Below are positions 54,156-62,910 of a DNA stretch of 64,000 nt, piece after piece. How positions within the stretch are numbered: position 1 is the first letter of the stretch; each line of letters begins with the position of its first letter. Position numbers and translations under genes: made by a program. Source of the DNA: Oceanobacillus zhaokaii (lineage in GTDB: Bacteria; Bacillota; Bacilli; Bacillales; Amphibacillaceae); NCBI RefSeq assembly GCF_003352005.1, contig NZ_CP024848.1, positions 2,799,001 through 2,863,000 of the forward strand, read 5' to 3'. The notes below the pieces were generated by a model, which made no database searches, was not told the origin of the DNA, and saw only the letters and a list, made by a program, of their open reading frames with translations.

Positions 54156-56225
54156 ATGAAACGCTGGATCAAAGCTTCATTCATGTTATTTGCGACAGTA
54201 GCATTACTTATCAGCCCTTATAACGCTTCGAATGTAGAGGCGCAGAATAGCAAAGAAATCGACAATCTAGTTATTTTGCAAAATATTCCTGAGGCAGAAA
54301 TAAAAATCACGAATAATCAAATCGATTTAAATGCCTTACATCTATACAATGACGGTCATTTTAAAGAAGTATCAGATAACCTTACATGGCGTTCAAAAAA
54401 TAAAAATGTAGCAACGGTTAATCAGGATGGAATTGTTACGTTTACCGGTCAGAATGGGCGTTCATGGATTACCGTAACAGACGGTAAATCTACCGATGAA
54501 ATTGCCGTGCATCATAAAAAATCAGATCAGCTAATTATTAAACAAGAAGGAAAGCGATACAACATAATTGATAATGCAATCAAAGGCATGACATTGAATG
54601 AGAAAATCGGACAAATGCTAATGCCGGATTTTAGAAACTGGAATGGAAAAAATGTAACAGAGATGCTGCCAGAAATTGAACAAATGGTAAAAGACTATCA
54701 CCTTGGCGGAGTCATTTTATTTGCTGAGAATGTAGTAACAACCGAACAAACAACCAAATTAGTTGCAGCATATCAAGATGCTGCTGAAAAATATGGACTG
54801 CTGTTAACAATCGACCAAGAAGGCGGAATCGTTGGACGATTGCAGTCAGGCACTTATATGCCTGGTAATATGGCTCTTGGCGCAACACGTTCAACCGTAA
54901 CAGCCGAAAATGTAGGCAGCGTCATTAGTAAAGAATTAAATGCACTTGGCATTAACATGAACCTTGCTCCAGTATTAGATGTCAATAACAATCCAGATAA
55001 TCCAGTTATAGGTGTCCGTTCATTTGGTGAAACACCAGAATTAGTTGCTGACCTAGGGATTTCTTATATTAAGGGAATTCAAAGCAATGGCGTTGCAGCG
55101 ACAGCTAAACATTTCCCGGGACATGGAGACACAGCGGTTGATTCACATCTTGGATTGCCTGAAGTACCACATGATAAGGAACGACTTTTGGAAGTGGAAC
55201 TATTGCCTTTTCAAAAAGCAATGGATGCAAATATTGATGCAATCATGACTGCACATGTTACCTTCCCGAAAATTGATAATACTAAAGTGATTTCGAAAAA
55301 GGATGGTACAGAAATTTCCTTGCCTGCGACCTTATCACCTAAAGTATTAACTGGTTTAATGAGAGAAGAAATGGGCTATGATGGCGTCATCATCACCGAT
55401 GCCTTAAACATGGCAGCTATTTCCGAACATTTCGGAGCAGTTGATGCCGTAATCCGCACTGTTAAAGCTGGGACTGACATTATATTAATGCCAGTTGGGC
55501 TTGAGGAAGTAGTTAATGGATTACTCGAAGCGGTCGAAACAGGAGAAATTACGGAAGAACGGATTGAAGAATCTGTTAGACGGATATTAACATTAAAAAT
55601 CAATCGTGGGGTCATAAAAACAGAAAATCCAGTTCCAGTAGAGCAATTAGTCTCTAATGCAGAAGCTGTTGTTGGCTCAGATTCCCATAAACAAGTGGAA
55701 GCTGAAGCAGCAAACCAATCGATCACATTGCTAAAAAACAACAGTGTACTTCCGTTACAAGTAGCAGATGAAGATAAAATTGTGGTCATTGGCAATACGT
55801 ATATCAATAATTTGCATGAGGCAATAACAAAATACCATAGCAACACAGAACTTGTTCGTGCAACAGGTCCATTAACGAATGACCAAATAGCGGAATTGCA
55901 GGATGCTCGTGCTGTTATCTTTGGTTCCTACACCTTTAATGTAAGTGGACGTGCACCATCTAGTCCACAAATGCAACTTGTAAATCAATTAATTGAACAG
56001 GTCGATGCTCCCGTAGTTGGCGTCGGTATTCGAAATCCATATGACATCATGGCATTCTCAAAAATCGATGCTTATTTAGCTCAATATGGATTTAGAGATG
56101 CAAGCTTTAAAGCTACTGCAGCAACAATATTTGGTGATAACAATCCAGTTGGGCAGTTGCCTGTAACAATTCCAGATTTGAACGGCGACGTCTTGTATCC
56201 ATTCGGATCCGGACTTTCCTATTAA
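54156..56225 (+). CDS. nagZ: Secreted beta-N-acetylglucosaminidase NagZ, GH3
   Basis: 689 residues from ATG 54156, 6 bases after GGAGG. Signal peptide (about 1-29); a bacterial Ig-like (Big2) domain at about 35-125 (LTWRSKNKNVATVNQDGIVTFTG in pieces); GH3 domain with the His-Asp dyad loop KHFPGHGDTAVDSH and nucleophile Asp in VIITDALNMAAI; then a GH3 C-terminal domain. Cleaves GlcNAc from GlcNAc-MurNAc. B. subtilis NagZ is 642 residues; the Ig-like domain explains the excess. Start lies 17 bases after amiE. Confidence 0.93.
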   Translation: MKRWIKASFMLFATVALLISPYNASNVEAQNSKEIDNLVILQNIPEAEIKITNNQIDLNALHLYNDGHFKEVSDNLTWRSKNKNVATVNQDGIVTFTGQNGRSWITVTDGKSTDEIAVHHKKSDQLIIKQEGKRYNIIDNAIKGMTLNEKIGQMLMPDFRNWNGKNVTEMLPEIEQMVKDYHLGGVILFAENVVTTEQTTKLVAAYQDAAEKYGLLLTIDQEGGIVGRLQSGTYMPGNMALGATRSTVTAENVGSVISKELNALGINMNLAPVLDVNNNPDNPVIGVRSFGETPELVADLGISYIKGIQSNGVAATAKHFPGHGDTAVDSHLGLPEVPHDKERLLEVELLPFQKAMDANIDAIMTAHVTFPKIDNTKVISKKDGTEISLPATLSPKVLTGLMREEMGYDGVIITDALNMAAISEHFGAVDAVIRTVKAGTDIILMPVGLEEVVNGLLEAVETGEITEERIEESVRRILTLKINRGVIKTENPVPVEQLVSNAEAVVGSDSHKQVEAEAANQSITLLKNNSVLPLQVADEDKIVVIGNTYINNLHEAITKYHSNTELVRATGPLTNDQIAELQDARAVIFGSYTFNVSGRAPSSPQMQLVNQLIEQVDAPVVGVGIRNPYDIMAFSKIDAYLAQYGFRDASFKATAATIFGDNNPVGQLPVTIPDLNGDVLYPFGSGLSY

Positions 56226-56247
56226 TTAAATAAGGAGTGAAGGACAG

Positions 56248-57516
56248 ATGAAAAAAACGTATATCCTGCTTTTGACAGTCGTATTCATTCTCGGCTCCCT
56301 TACTGCGGTTTTTGCAGATAAGGGGGAATCGAACGGTAAAGGAAAAGGTAAGAAGAAGGAATTTCAGCTCGGTGTAGAGGTATTACTTGATGAGCAGAAA
56401 CAGTTAATAGAAGGCAAACGTGTTGGCCTAATAACAAATCCTACTGGCGTAGATCAGGAATTAAACAGTATTGTTGACCTGTTGTTCAATGACCCTGATG
56501 TAGAATTAACTGCATTATATGGACCAGAACATGGTGTCCGTGGCGATGCCCAGGCCGGACAATATGTAGAATTTTATACTGATGAAACAACAGGGCTACC
56601 AGTTTACAGCTTATATGGACAAACCCGTAAACCAACACCAGAAATGCTCGAAAATGTGGATGTACTCCTCTTTGATATTCAGGACGTTGGTACGCGCTTC
56701 TACACTTATATTTATACGATGGCATATGCAATGGAAGCAGCAAAGGAAAATAATATCGAGTTCATTGTTCTTGATCGACCAAATCCATTAGGTGGACATA
56801 AAGTAGAAGGACCAGTCCTTGATCCAGCCTATGCATCTTTTGTCGGTAATTACCCGATTCCCTTACGACATGGGATGACGGTTGGCGAATTAGCTACGTT
56901 ATTTAATGAAAAATTTGACATCGGTGCAGATTTAACCGTCGTTGAAATGAATGGCTGGGAGCGTGACATGTACTATGAGGACACGGGTCTAGAATTTGTC
57001 CTTCCATCACCAAATATGCCTACACTTGATACTGCTCTAGTTTATCCAGGTGCAGCATTAATTGAAGGGACGAACCTATCGGAAGGTCGTGGCACAACCA
57101 AGCCATTCGAATTTATTGGCGCGCCATTTGTGAATAGTACGGAATTTGCATCTGCATTAAATACTTTGGAGTTACCTGGTGTAACATTCCGAGCAGCATC
57201 GTTTACACCGTCTATTTCCAAGCATAGCGGAAAATTAAGCCACGGGGTACAAATACACGTTACAAACAAGAAAGCTTATAAACCTGTGGAAACGGGACTC
57301 CATATTGTAAAAACGTTACACGATATGTACCCAGGGGACTTTAAATTCGGTGCAGAAAACAGTGCAGGAGTATCCTTTTTCGATAACCTGATTGGAAACG
57401 GCTGGATCCGCGAAGCAATTGAAGATGGAACCTCTGTTAAAGAGATGGAGAAACAATGGAAAAAAGGCTTGAAGGACTTTGAGAAGGTTCGGAAAGAATA
57501 TCTATTATATAAATAA
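56248..57516 (+). CDS. namZ: Secreted exo-beta-N-acetylmuramidase NamZ (DUF1343)
   Basis: 422 residues: signal peptide (to about 24), basic Lys/Gly stretch, then DUF1343 (GVEVLLDEQKQLIEGKRVGLITNPTG in pieces; LYGPEHGVRGDAQAG; LLFDIQDVGTRFYTYIYTM; VLDRPNPLGG). B. subtilis NamZ (YbbC) releases MurNAc from non-reducing ends. Third gene of amiE-nagZ-namZ, 22 bases after nagZ. Confidence 0.93.
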   Translation: MKKTYILLLTVVFILGSLTAVFADKGESNGKGKGKKKEFQLGVEVLLDEQKQLIEGKRVGLITNPTGVDQELNSIVDLLFNDPDVELTALYGPEHGVRGDAQAGQYVEFYTDETTGLPVYSLYGQTRKPTPEMLENVDVLLFDIQDVGTRFYTYIYTMAYAMEAAKENNIEFIVLDRPNPLGGHKVEGPVLDPAYASFVGNYPIPLRHGMTVGELATLFNEKFDIGADLTVVEMNGWERDMYYEDTGLEFVLPSPNMPTLDTALVYPGAALIEGTNLSEGRGTTKPFEFIGAPFVNSTEFASALNTLELPGVTFRAASFTPSISKHSGKLSHGVQIHVTNKKAYKPVETGLHIVKTLHDMYPGDFKFGAENSAGVSFFDNLIGNGWIREAIEDGTSVKEMEKQWKKGLKDFEKVRKEYLLYK

Positions 57517-57973
57517 TGAAAGAAAGCCATTTCGAATGGTTATTATATCGATATAAAGTACGAATTAGACACAAAGTTGATTTTGTCTCTAGACAAGTCG
57601 CGAACCTTAGGGCAATAAAGATAATTAGTGCGTTTGTCTCTCCAATATCGTTTTGTATAAATCCAGCGGAGAAAATACACGAAGACTCCTCGAAAATAAA
57701 GTTCCATTTTCTTCGTGCGATGTAACCCTGACGAAGCTTTCCTTGTCCTGCGGGATTAAGGGCCTAGGTGAGATTTTGTAGTGCATCAGCACAAGAAGGC
57801 TCACCTAAGCCCTCGCGGAAAGCGTAGTGTATTTTCGGAGCGAGCGGCCTGTGAGTACTCGTCACCTTATGTTAGTTAAAAATTCCTAATTATCCACCAT
57901 ATATTAAAAGCAACAGATTCTTTGTTGTGAAGAGTAACGGTAGCCCAGTCGTTAAAAAACAGTCAACAAAAAT
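57517..57973. other. Gap between convergent namZ and ABC genes
   Basis: Dominated by repeat copy E. No gene. Confidence 0.6.
57655..57880 (-). repeat. Modular palindromic repeat, copy E (longest form)
   Basis: Reverse orientation, core 57664-57849. On the minus strand: CGCTCCGAAAATACACTACG, CTTAGGTGAGCCTTCTTGTG, TCTCACCTAGGCCC, TCCCGCAGGACAAGGAAAGC, TTCGTCAGGGTTACATCGCA, GAAGAAAATGGAAC, GAGGAGTCTTCGTGTATTTT. It carries both the middle module of copies A/B and the extra module of copy F. Confidence 0.9.
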
Positions 57974-58015
57974 GAACCCTGACCCTTTGAATAACAATCC
58001 AAAAGGTCAGGGTTC
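57974..58015. terminator. Terminator between namZ and the ABC permease operon
   Basis: Long stem GAACCCTGACC/GGTCAGGGTTC with extension CTTT/AAAAG. The minus strand is followed by CATTTTTGTTG, the plus by TACATTAATTAA. Serves both convergent operons, best for the minus strand. Confidence 0.85.
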
Positions 58016-58089
58016 TACATTAATTAATCTAACGATGCTACGGTTCTAATTCGACCATGCCTAAAGTTAAAGTGATTCTTTCAACCGAT

Positions 58090-58932
58090 CTAGCCCTTTA
58101 TCGCTCCTTCTGTCATCCCTTCTGCAATTCTCTTTTGGAAGATTGCATACAGAATAATAACAGGAACAATTGCGATTACAAGACTTGCAAATAAAGTGCC
58201 CCAAGCATTTGTATATTGTGCTTCACTGCTAATGAAATCAATTGCGAGTGCTAATGTATAATTCTCGCTGCTTTGTAAAAAGATTAATGCCATAAAATAT
58301 TCATTCCAAAACTGGATGGCATTCATAATGGTTACTGTGATAATCCCTGACATACTTAGCGGTGTAATCACCTTCCATAATACACCGTAAGGAGAAAGCC
58401 CATCAATGGCTGCCGCTTCCTCTAATGATTTGGGAATCGTACTCATGAAGCTCGTTAACACGAATATCGTAAAGGGTAACTGACTAACTGCGTATACGAT
58501 TGCTAAACCATATATGTTATCCAATAAATGTAAATCACTTAGTAAGAAGAATAAAGGAATCCAACCCAGTACCATCGGAATCATCATTGCTGATACATAT
58601 AACGTAAATAAATACTTGCTGCCGCGAAAGTTTATACGCTCAATCGCATATGCCGTTGGAATGGCTAGAACTAATGTTAGTACTGCGCCAACTATCGTAA
58701 CAATGAAACTATTAAATACACTGGAACCGATATTAAAGTTTGTCCAAGCATCAATATAATTTTGCCAATTTATTGTTTCCGGGAAGCCCCACGGATTTCG
58801 GTATATTTCTGCATTTGATTTAAATGATCCAAGAAACATCCAGAATATAGGATACAGTACCGCTATTGTCCAGAGAATTAATGGTATTCGAATTCCGCCT
58901 CGCCCTAGAATTTGTCCAACACTTCGTTTCAC
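58090..58932 (-). CDS. ABC sugar transporter permease, MalG type
   Basis: 280 residues, six membrane helices, and the EAA loop EEAAAIDGLSPYGVLWKVITPL that docks the ATPase. Second permease of a carbohydrate uptake (CUT1) importer; partner permease ends 35 bases upstream. Position beside murQ, murR and a sugar kinase suggests MurNAc, GlcNAc-MurNAc or another wall sugar as substrate. Confidence 0.9.
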   Translation of the reverse strand: MKRSVGQILGRGGIRIPLILWTIAVLYPIFWMFLGSFKSNAEIYRNPWGFPETINWQNYIDAWTNFNIGSSVFNSFIVTIVGAVLTLVLAIPTAYAIERINFRGSKYLFTLYVSAMMIPMVLGWIPLFFLLSDLHLLDNIYGLAIVYAVSQLPFTIFVLTSFMSTIPKSLEEAAAIDGLSPYGVLWKVITPLSMSGIITVTIMNAIQFWNEYFMALIFLQSSENYTLALAIDFISSEAQYTNAWGTLFASLVIAIVPVIILYAIFQKRIAEGMTEGAIKG

Positions 58933-58967
58933 GATTATTCATCCCCTCTATGCTTTCTTGTATGATA

Positions 58968-59861
58968 TTAGTAATCGACTTTTTCCCTTCGCATAAAGAA
59001 TTGCAAAATTAACACGGTGAGTAAGGAAAGCACTAAAATCATCACACCAATTGTTGCCCCATATCCGAAATTAAACTGAACGAAAGCTTGTTGGTAAAGG
59101 TAGGAACCCATCACATGTGTTGCATTGTTCGGTCCCCCACCAGTCATAACTTGAACGATAACGAAGGAGCCATTTAATGTTGTGATGACAATATAAAGTA
59201 TCGCAATCTTTATTTGCGGCCAAAGCAGCGGAACCGTCACCTTCCAAAATTGCTGCCACTGTGTTGCCCCATCGATTTCAGCTGCTTCATAATAGCTTTT
59301 ATCAATGTTTGAAATACCGCCGATTAGCATTAGCATAAATAAACCAATCCCTGCCCAGACAGATGGTAATACTAAACTAGGAAGTGCCCATGTCTCATCC
59401 CCAAGCCAGGGTTTTGCTAACGACTCTAATCCGATAAACTCTAGACCAGAATTAACTAAGCCAATACTCGGGTTATAAATGAATGTCCACAGAATCCCTA
59501 TAACAACTACCGACATGATATTCGGGAAGAAAAATATCACTCGATAGAATGGTGCTTCCTTTAACTTTAGCTGGGTCAAGGCAACCGCAAAAAACATCGC
59601 TAAAATCATAATTCCAATAACTTTTGTTACAACAAGAAAATAATCATGAATAATCGTATTCGGGATAATTGCATCATGAAATAGCTTTATGTAATTGCCA
59701 AATCCAATAAACGTTTTATTACTCGATGACCCCGACCAATCAAAAAAGGAATAATATAGGCCACTAAACAGCGGGTATAGCGTAAAAATTGCAAATAAAA
59801 TAAAAGTAGGGACTAAACAAAATGCTAAAAATAAATATTTTTGCTTTTTGGATTGAACCAT
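58968..59861 (-). CDS. ABC sugar transporter permease, MalF/UgpA type
   Basis: 297 residues, six membrane helices and EAA loop YYEAAEIDGATQWQQFWKVTVPLL. First permease of the importer. No ATPase gene follows; CUT1 importers in Bacillus often share the general ATPase MsmX encoded elsewhere. Confidence 0.9.
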   Translation of the reverse strand: MVQSKKQKYLFLAFCLVPTFILFAIFTLYPLFSGLYYSFFDWSGSSSNKTFIGFGNYIKLFHDAIIPNTIIHDYFLVVTKVIGIMILAMFFAVALTQLKLKEAPFYRVIFFFPNIMSVVVIGILWTFIYNPSIGLVNSGLEFIGLESLAKPWLGDETWALPSLVLPSVWAGIGLFMLMLIGGISNIDKSYYEAAEIDGATQWQQFWKVTVPLLWPQIKIAILYIVITTLNGSFVIVQVMTGGGPNNATHVMGSYLYQQAFVQFNFGYGATIGVMILVLSLLTVLILQFFMRREKVDY

Positions 59862-59918
59862 TTCATCACTCTTTTCTATGGCAGATAAGGAATATAATCA
59901 GAAAAACGACCATTAGGA

Positions 59919-59984
59919 TAAAAAACTAAATGCTTAGCCAAATCTTTCCGGTGATAATCTTTGTTGCACTTTCTTAACTGCAAA
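59919..59984. repeat. Short hairpin repeat family, copy 5
   Basis: AAAAACTAAATGCTTAGCCAA, CTTTCCGGTGATAATCTTT and GTTGCACTT align with the copy at 7430 in the same order. Between the binding-protein and permease genes. Confidence 0.55.
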
Positions 59985-60040
59985 TGAAATAATTGGTATG
60001 GAATGCTAAGAAGTATCCTCACATTCCACACCAATTTCAT
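59985..60040 (-). promoter_or_regulatory. Long stem-loop between binding-protein and permease genes
   Basis: TGAAAT ... TTGGTATGGAATG pairs with CATTCCACACCAA ... TTTCA around a 16-base loop, starting at the binding-protein stop. There is no T run. Such stem-loops in sugar operons stabilise the upstream mRNA or attenuate read-through, so that binding protein exceeds permease. Confidence 0.7.
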
Positions 60041-60044
60041 TTAC

Positions 60045-61430
60045 CTAAAGACCGCTACGATATTCTGCTGCAGCTTTTTCAGCTTCTTCAACAAATTGTT
60101 CTGCTGTCATATTCCCTAGCATCAGCGACATTAAAGCATTTCCAAGTGGTGTCTCTAAGTCTGCACTCATAGGATATGGCTTCTCATAGATTTGCACTTG
60201 TTCTGGGTCATTAATCATCGCATTAGCCTCTGTTAAATAACTAGGAACATTTTCATTTTCTGTTAAATCAACGCCGTTAATATTCATAATCGCTCCCGTA
60301 TGCTCAGAGAATGACATCGCGTATTCTCTTGTAAATACAAACTCAACAAATGCTTTTGCCGCTTCCGGATTCTCCGCATTCTCTGCAATTGCTAATGGAC
60401 GCAAATCTGGAACGATTGCATACGGTTCACCCGCATCTTGCATTGGTGATGGAATAAATCCAAAGTCAAAGCCTTCTGGAATATCATTTGCCATTTCATT
60501 TGGCAGCCAGAAACCTACTGGTACAAAAGCATTGTCATGCAATAAGAAATTCATCTGGGATTGCGTGTGATTTAATGCTCCTAGCCCTGAATCAAAGAAC
60601 CCAGCTTTTTGAATTTCCTCTACCTTTTTCATCGTTTCTAATGTAATGTCACTACTCCAAGCTCCCTCTGCACCACTGATAAGATCTGCAAGCAATTCCT
60701 CACCACCAGCAGCTGCAAATGCGGGATAAAGCATACCACGCATGAAATAGTATGGATGCTGTCCACTTGTTACTAACGGATCAATATCTTCCCCTTCTTT
60801 TATCTTTTTCATTGAATTCATGAAACTATCGAAATCTGTAGGTACCTCATAACCTTTCTCATCAAATAATGCTCTGTCATACCATGTTCCCCATGTATCA
60901 AAAACGAGTGGAAGCGAATAAATATCACCGTCATAGGATGCAGGTGCAACAATAAAGCTATCAATCAGTTTGTCGCCACCCTCAAGCTCAATCCCCTCTA
61001 CCCATTCAGTTAGATTCATCAATTGGCCATCTTCTACCATTTGCGTTTCACTTGAACCAGCGCCATCAATGTACACAACATCTGGCGGATCATTTGATAC
61101 CCAACGTGATCGCATCTCTTCATTAATATTTGGACCAGCATGCTCGATAATATTTACATCTGGATTTGCTTCTTTAAAATCTGCAATAACTTCTTTCCAC
61201 CAAGAATCACCATATCCCCCTACGAAATACTGAATTTCTAAATCTCCTGATATTCCATCTTCAGATCCATCATTTGCTGAATCACTTGGTTCCTCTGCCC
61301 CATCACTTGAGGAAACAGGCTCCGAATCTCCATCATCTGAAGAACATGCGGAAATAAATACTGCAAGCGCTAACAATAAAGCGAATAGTAACCAGCCTCG
61401 TCCCTTTTGTAATTGTTTCAACCTATTCAT
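60045..61430 (-). CDS. ABC sugar transporter substrate-binding lipoprotein
   Basis: 461 residues. Lipobox ISAC with Cys29, an acidic Ser/Asp/Glu linker (30-65), then a family 1 extracellular solute-binding domain (LEIQYFVGGYGDSWWKEVIADFKEANPDV, in pieces; EFVFTREYAMSFSEHTGAIM). Captures the sugar at the membrane surface. First gene of the importer unit, 77 bases after murQ. Confidence 0.93.
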   Translation of the reverse strand: MNRLKQLQKGRGWLLFALLLALAVFISACSSDDGDSEPVSSSDGAEEPSDSANDGSEDGISGDLEIQYFVGGYGDSWWKEVIADFKEANPDVNIIEHAGPNINEEMRSRWVSNDPPDVVYIDGAGSSETQMVEDGQLMNLTEWVEGIELEGGDKLIDSFIVAPASYDGDIYSLPLVFDTWGTWYDRALFDEKGYEVPTDFDSFMNSMKKIKEGEDIDPLVTSGQHPYYFMRGMLYPAFAAAGGEELLADLISGAEGAWSSDITLETMKKVEEIQKAGFFDSGLGALNHTQSQMNFLLHDNAFVPVGFWLPNEMANDIPEGFDFGFIPSPMQDAGEPYAIVPDLRPLAIAENAENPEAAKAFVEFVFTREYAMSFSEHTGAIMNINGVDLTENENVPSYLTEANAMINDPEQVQIYEKPYPMSADLETPLGNALMSLMLGNMTAEQFVEEAEKAAAEYRSGL

Positions 61431-61507
61431 CCCCTTTTATTTATCCTAATTATGTGAAAGACATTAATAGCGATATGGCTACTAATGGAATTTCTAAACT
61501 TCCTATC

Positions 61508-62413
61508 CTATGATAGATAATCAATTGCCTTTCTTACATAACCATCCGACTGAACTATCGCCTCTTCTGCTTCTTGAAGTGTAACATTTGCTTCAAGCAT
61601 TACAATTGCTGGCTTTACTTTATAGTTCGTCTGAATCAGAGCATTTTCTATCTTATCGTATGAGGATCTAGTCACTTCACTTACTGTTCGTTTTGCTCTT
61701 TCTCGCAGTTTAAAGTTATTTGCATGCAAATCCACCATTAGATTCTCATGAACTTTTCCTAACTTCACCATTGTAGTTGTACTTATCATGTTTAATATCA
61801 TTTTATGTGCAGTAGCGGCTTTCATTCGAGTAGAGCCTGTTAAAACTTCAGGACCCACAATAACTTCTATCGCACAATCTGCAACATTACTAATCAAGGA
61901 ATCTTGATTACAAGATAAAGCAATCGTGTATGCTCCTATTGCTTTTGCATAATGAAGTGCTCCTATCGGATATGGTGTGCGCCCACTTGCTGTAATTCCA
62001 ATTACGACATCATTCTTTATAAGCTTCTTCGCCTGTAAATCAAGTCCACCCTGTTTTTCATTATCTTCAGACCCTTCCGCCGCATTGAAAAATGCGTCCA
62101 TTCCTCCTGCCATTACTGTTTGCACCATCTCTTTTGGTGTCATAAAAGTGGGCGGACATTCTGATGCATCAATTACCCCTAGCCTACCACTAGTTCCGGC
62201 CCCTACATAGAATAGCCTGCCACCACTGGCAAGTGAAGGAACAATATGATCTACCGCAATTTCAATCTTTGGCAAGACCTTTTCTACTGCAAAAGCCACA
62301 ATTTTATCTTCTTCATTGATTGTATGTAGCATCTCAGCTGTAGACATTTGATCTAGGTTCATACTCCTCTTGTTTCTTTGCTCTGTGGTAAGTCTGGATA
62401 ATTCCATCTGCAT
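61508..62413 (-). CDS. murQ: N-acetylmuramic acid 6-phosphate etherase MurQ
   Basis: 301 residues from ATG 62413, 6 bases after AGAGGAG; an in-frame TTG at 62434 overlaps that site. SIS domain with GRLFYVGAGTSGRLGVIDASECPPTF and the EGSEDNE catalytic region. Cleaves the lactyl ether of MurNAc-6-P, giving GlcNAc-6-P and D-lactate, in the cytoplasm. A perfect SigA promoter with an overlapping palindrome precedes it. Confidence 0.96.
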   Translation of the reverse strand: MQMELSRLTTEQRNKRSMNLDQMSTAEMLHTINEEDKIVAFAVEKVLPKIEIAVDHIVPSLASGGRLFYVGAGTSGRLGVIDASECPPTFMTPKEMVQTVMAGGMDAFFNAAEGSEDNEKQGGLDLQAKKLIKNDVVIGITASGRTPYPIGALHYAKAIGAYTIALSCNQDSLISNVADCAIEVIVGPEVLTGSTRMKAATAHKMILNMISTTTMVKLGKVHENLMVDLHANNFKLRERAKRTVSEVTRSSYDKIENALIQTNYKVKPAIVMLEANVTLQEAEEAIVQSDGYVRKAIDYLS

Positions 62414-62465
62414 GTCATTCTCCTCTTTACTCAAATTGAAAAGTAAATTTTCTTAATTTTACCTC

Positions 62466-62494
62466 ATTATAATGTTGCTGAACTTTATTGTCAA
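62466..62494 (-). promoter_or_regulatory. Perfect SigA promoter of murQ-ABC unit
   Basis: Minus strand TTGACA (62494-62489), 17-base spacer, TATAAT (62471-62466): a full consensus match, about 50 bases upstream of the murQ start. Such a strong promoter needs a repressor, for which MurR is the obvious candidate. Confidence 0.9.
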
Positions 62495-62507
62495 TATAAA
62501 TTATATT
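62493..62507. promoter_or_regulatory. Candidate MurR operator
   Basis: Palindrome AATATAAATTATATT with central A, touching the outer edge of the -35 box of the murQ promoter. The position suits a repressor. A/T-rich palindromes arise easily by chance, hence moderate confidence. Confidence 0.45.
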
Positions 62508-62577
62508 TTCTGTAATCATATTTCATAATCTCGTTGGTCAACTTGCATATTTAATAAAAAAGACTTTAGTATGTTTG

Positions 62578-62790
62578 TTCTATTTATACTAAGTGCGAAA
62601 TAACTTTGAATGATATTTGCTTCCTTGGCTGTCGCTTCAGAAATACACTTCACTTTCCGCGGGGAGCTGGTGAGCCTTCTTCCCGCAGGACAAGGAAAGC
62701 TTCGTCAGCATTACATCGCACGAAGAAAATGGAACTTTATTTTCGAGGATTCTTCGTGTATTTCTTCCGTTGGTATTGTGCAGTAGTTAG
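62578..62790 (+). repeat. Modular palindromic repeat, copy F
   Basis: Core 62622-62778 between murR and murQ: TTGCTTCCTTGGCTGTCGCT, CAGAAATACACTTC, CGGGGAGCTGGTGAGCCTTC, CCCGCAGGACAAGGAAAGCT, CATCGCACGAAGAAAATGGA, TTCGTGTATTTCTTCCG. It has the extra module shared with copy E but not the GTGCTG module. Confidence 0.9.
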
Positions 62791-62910
62791 TAATGGCTAA
62801 CCTACTAATGATCTTGGTACCCCTTCCAGATTAGAAATCACAATCTTTTCTAGGCACAGTTTATATCATTGAAACATTTTTAGTAGACAAATTACCGCAG
62901 TCCCAGTCTA

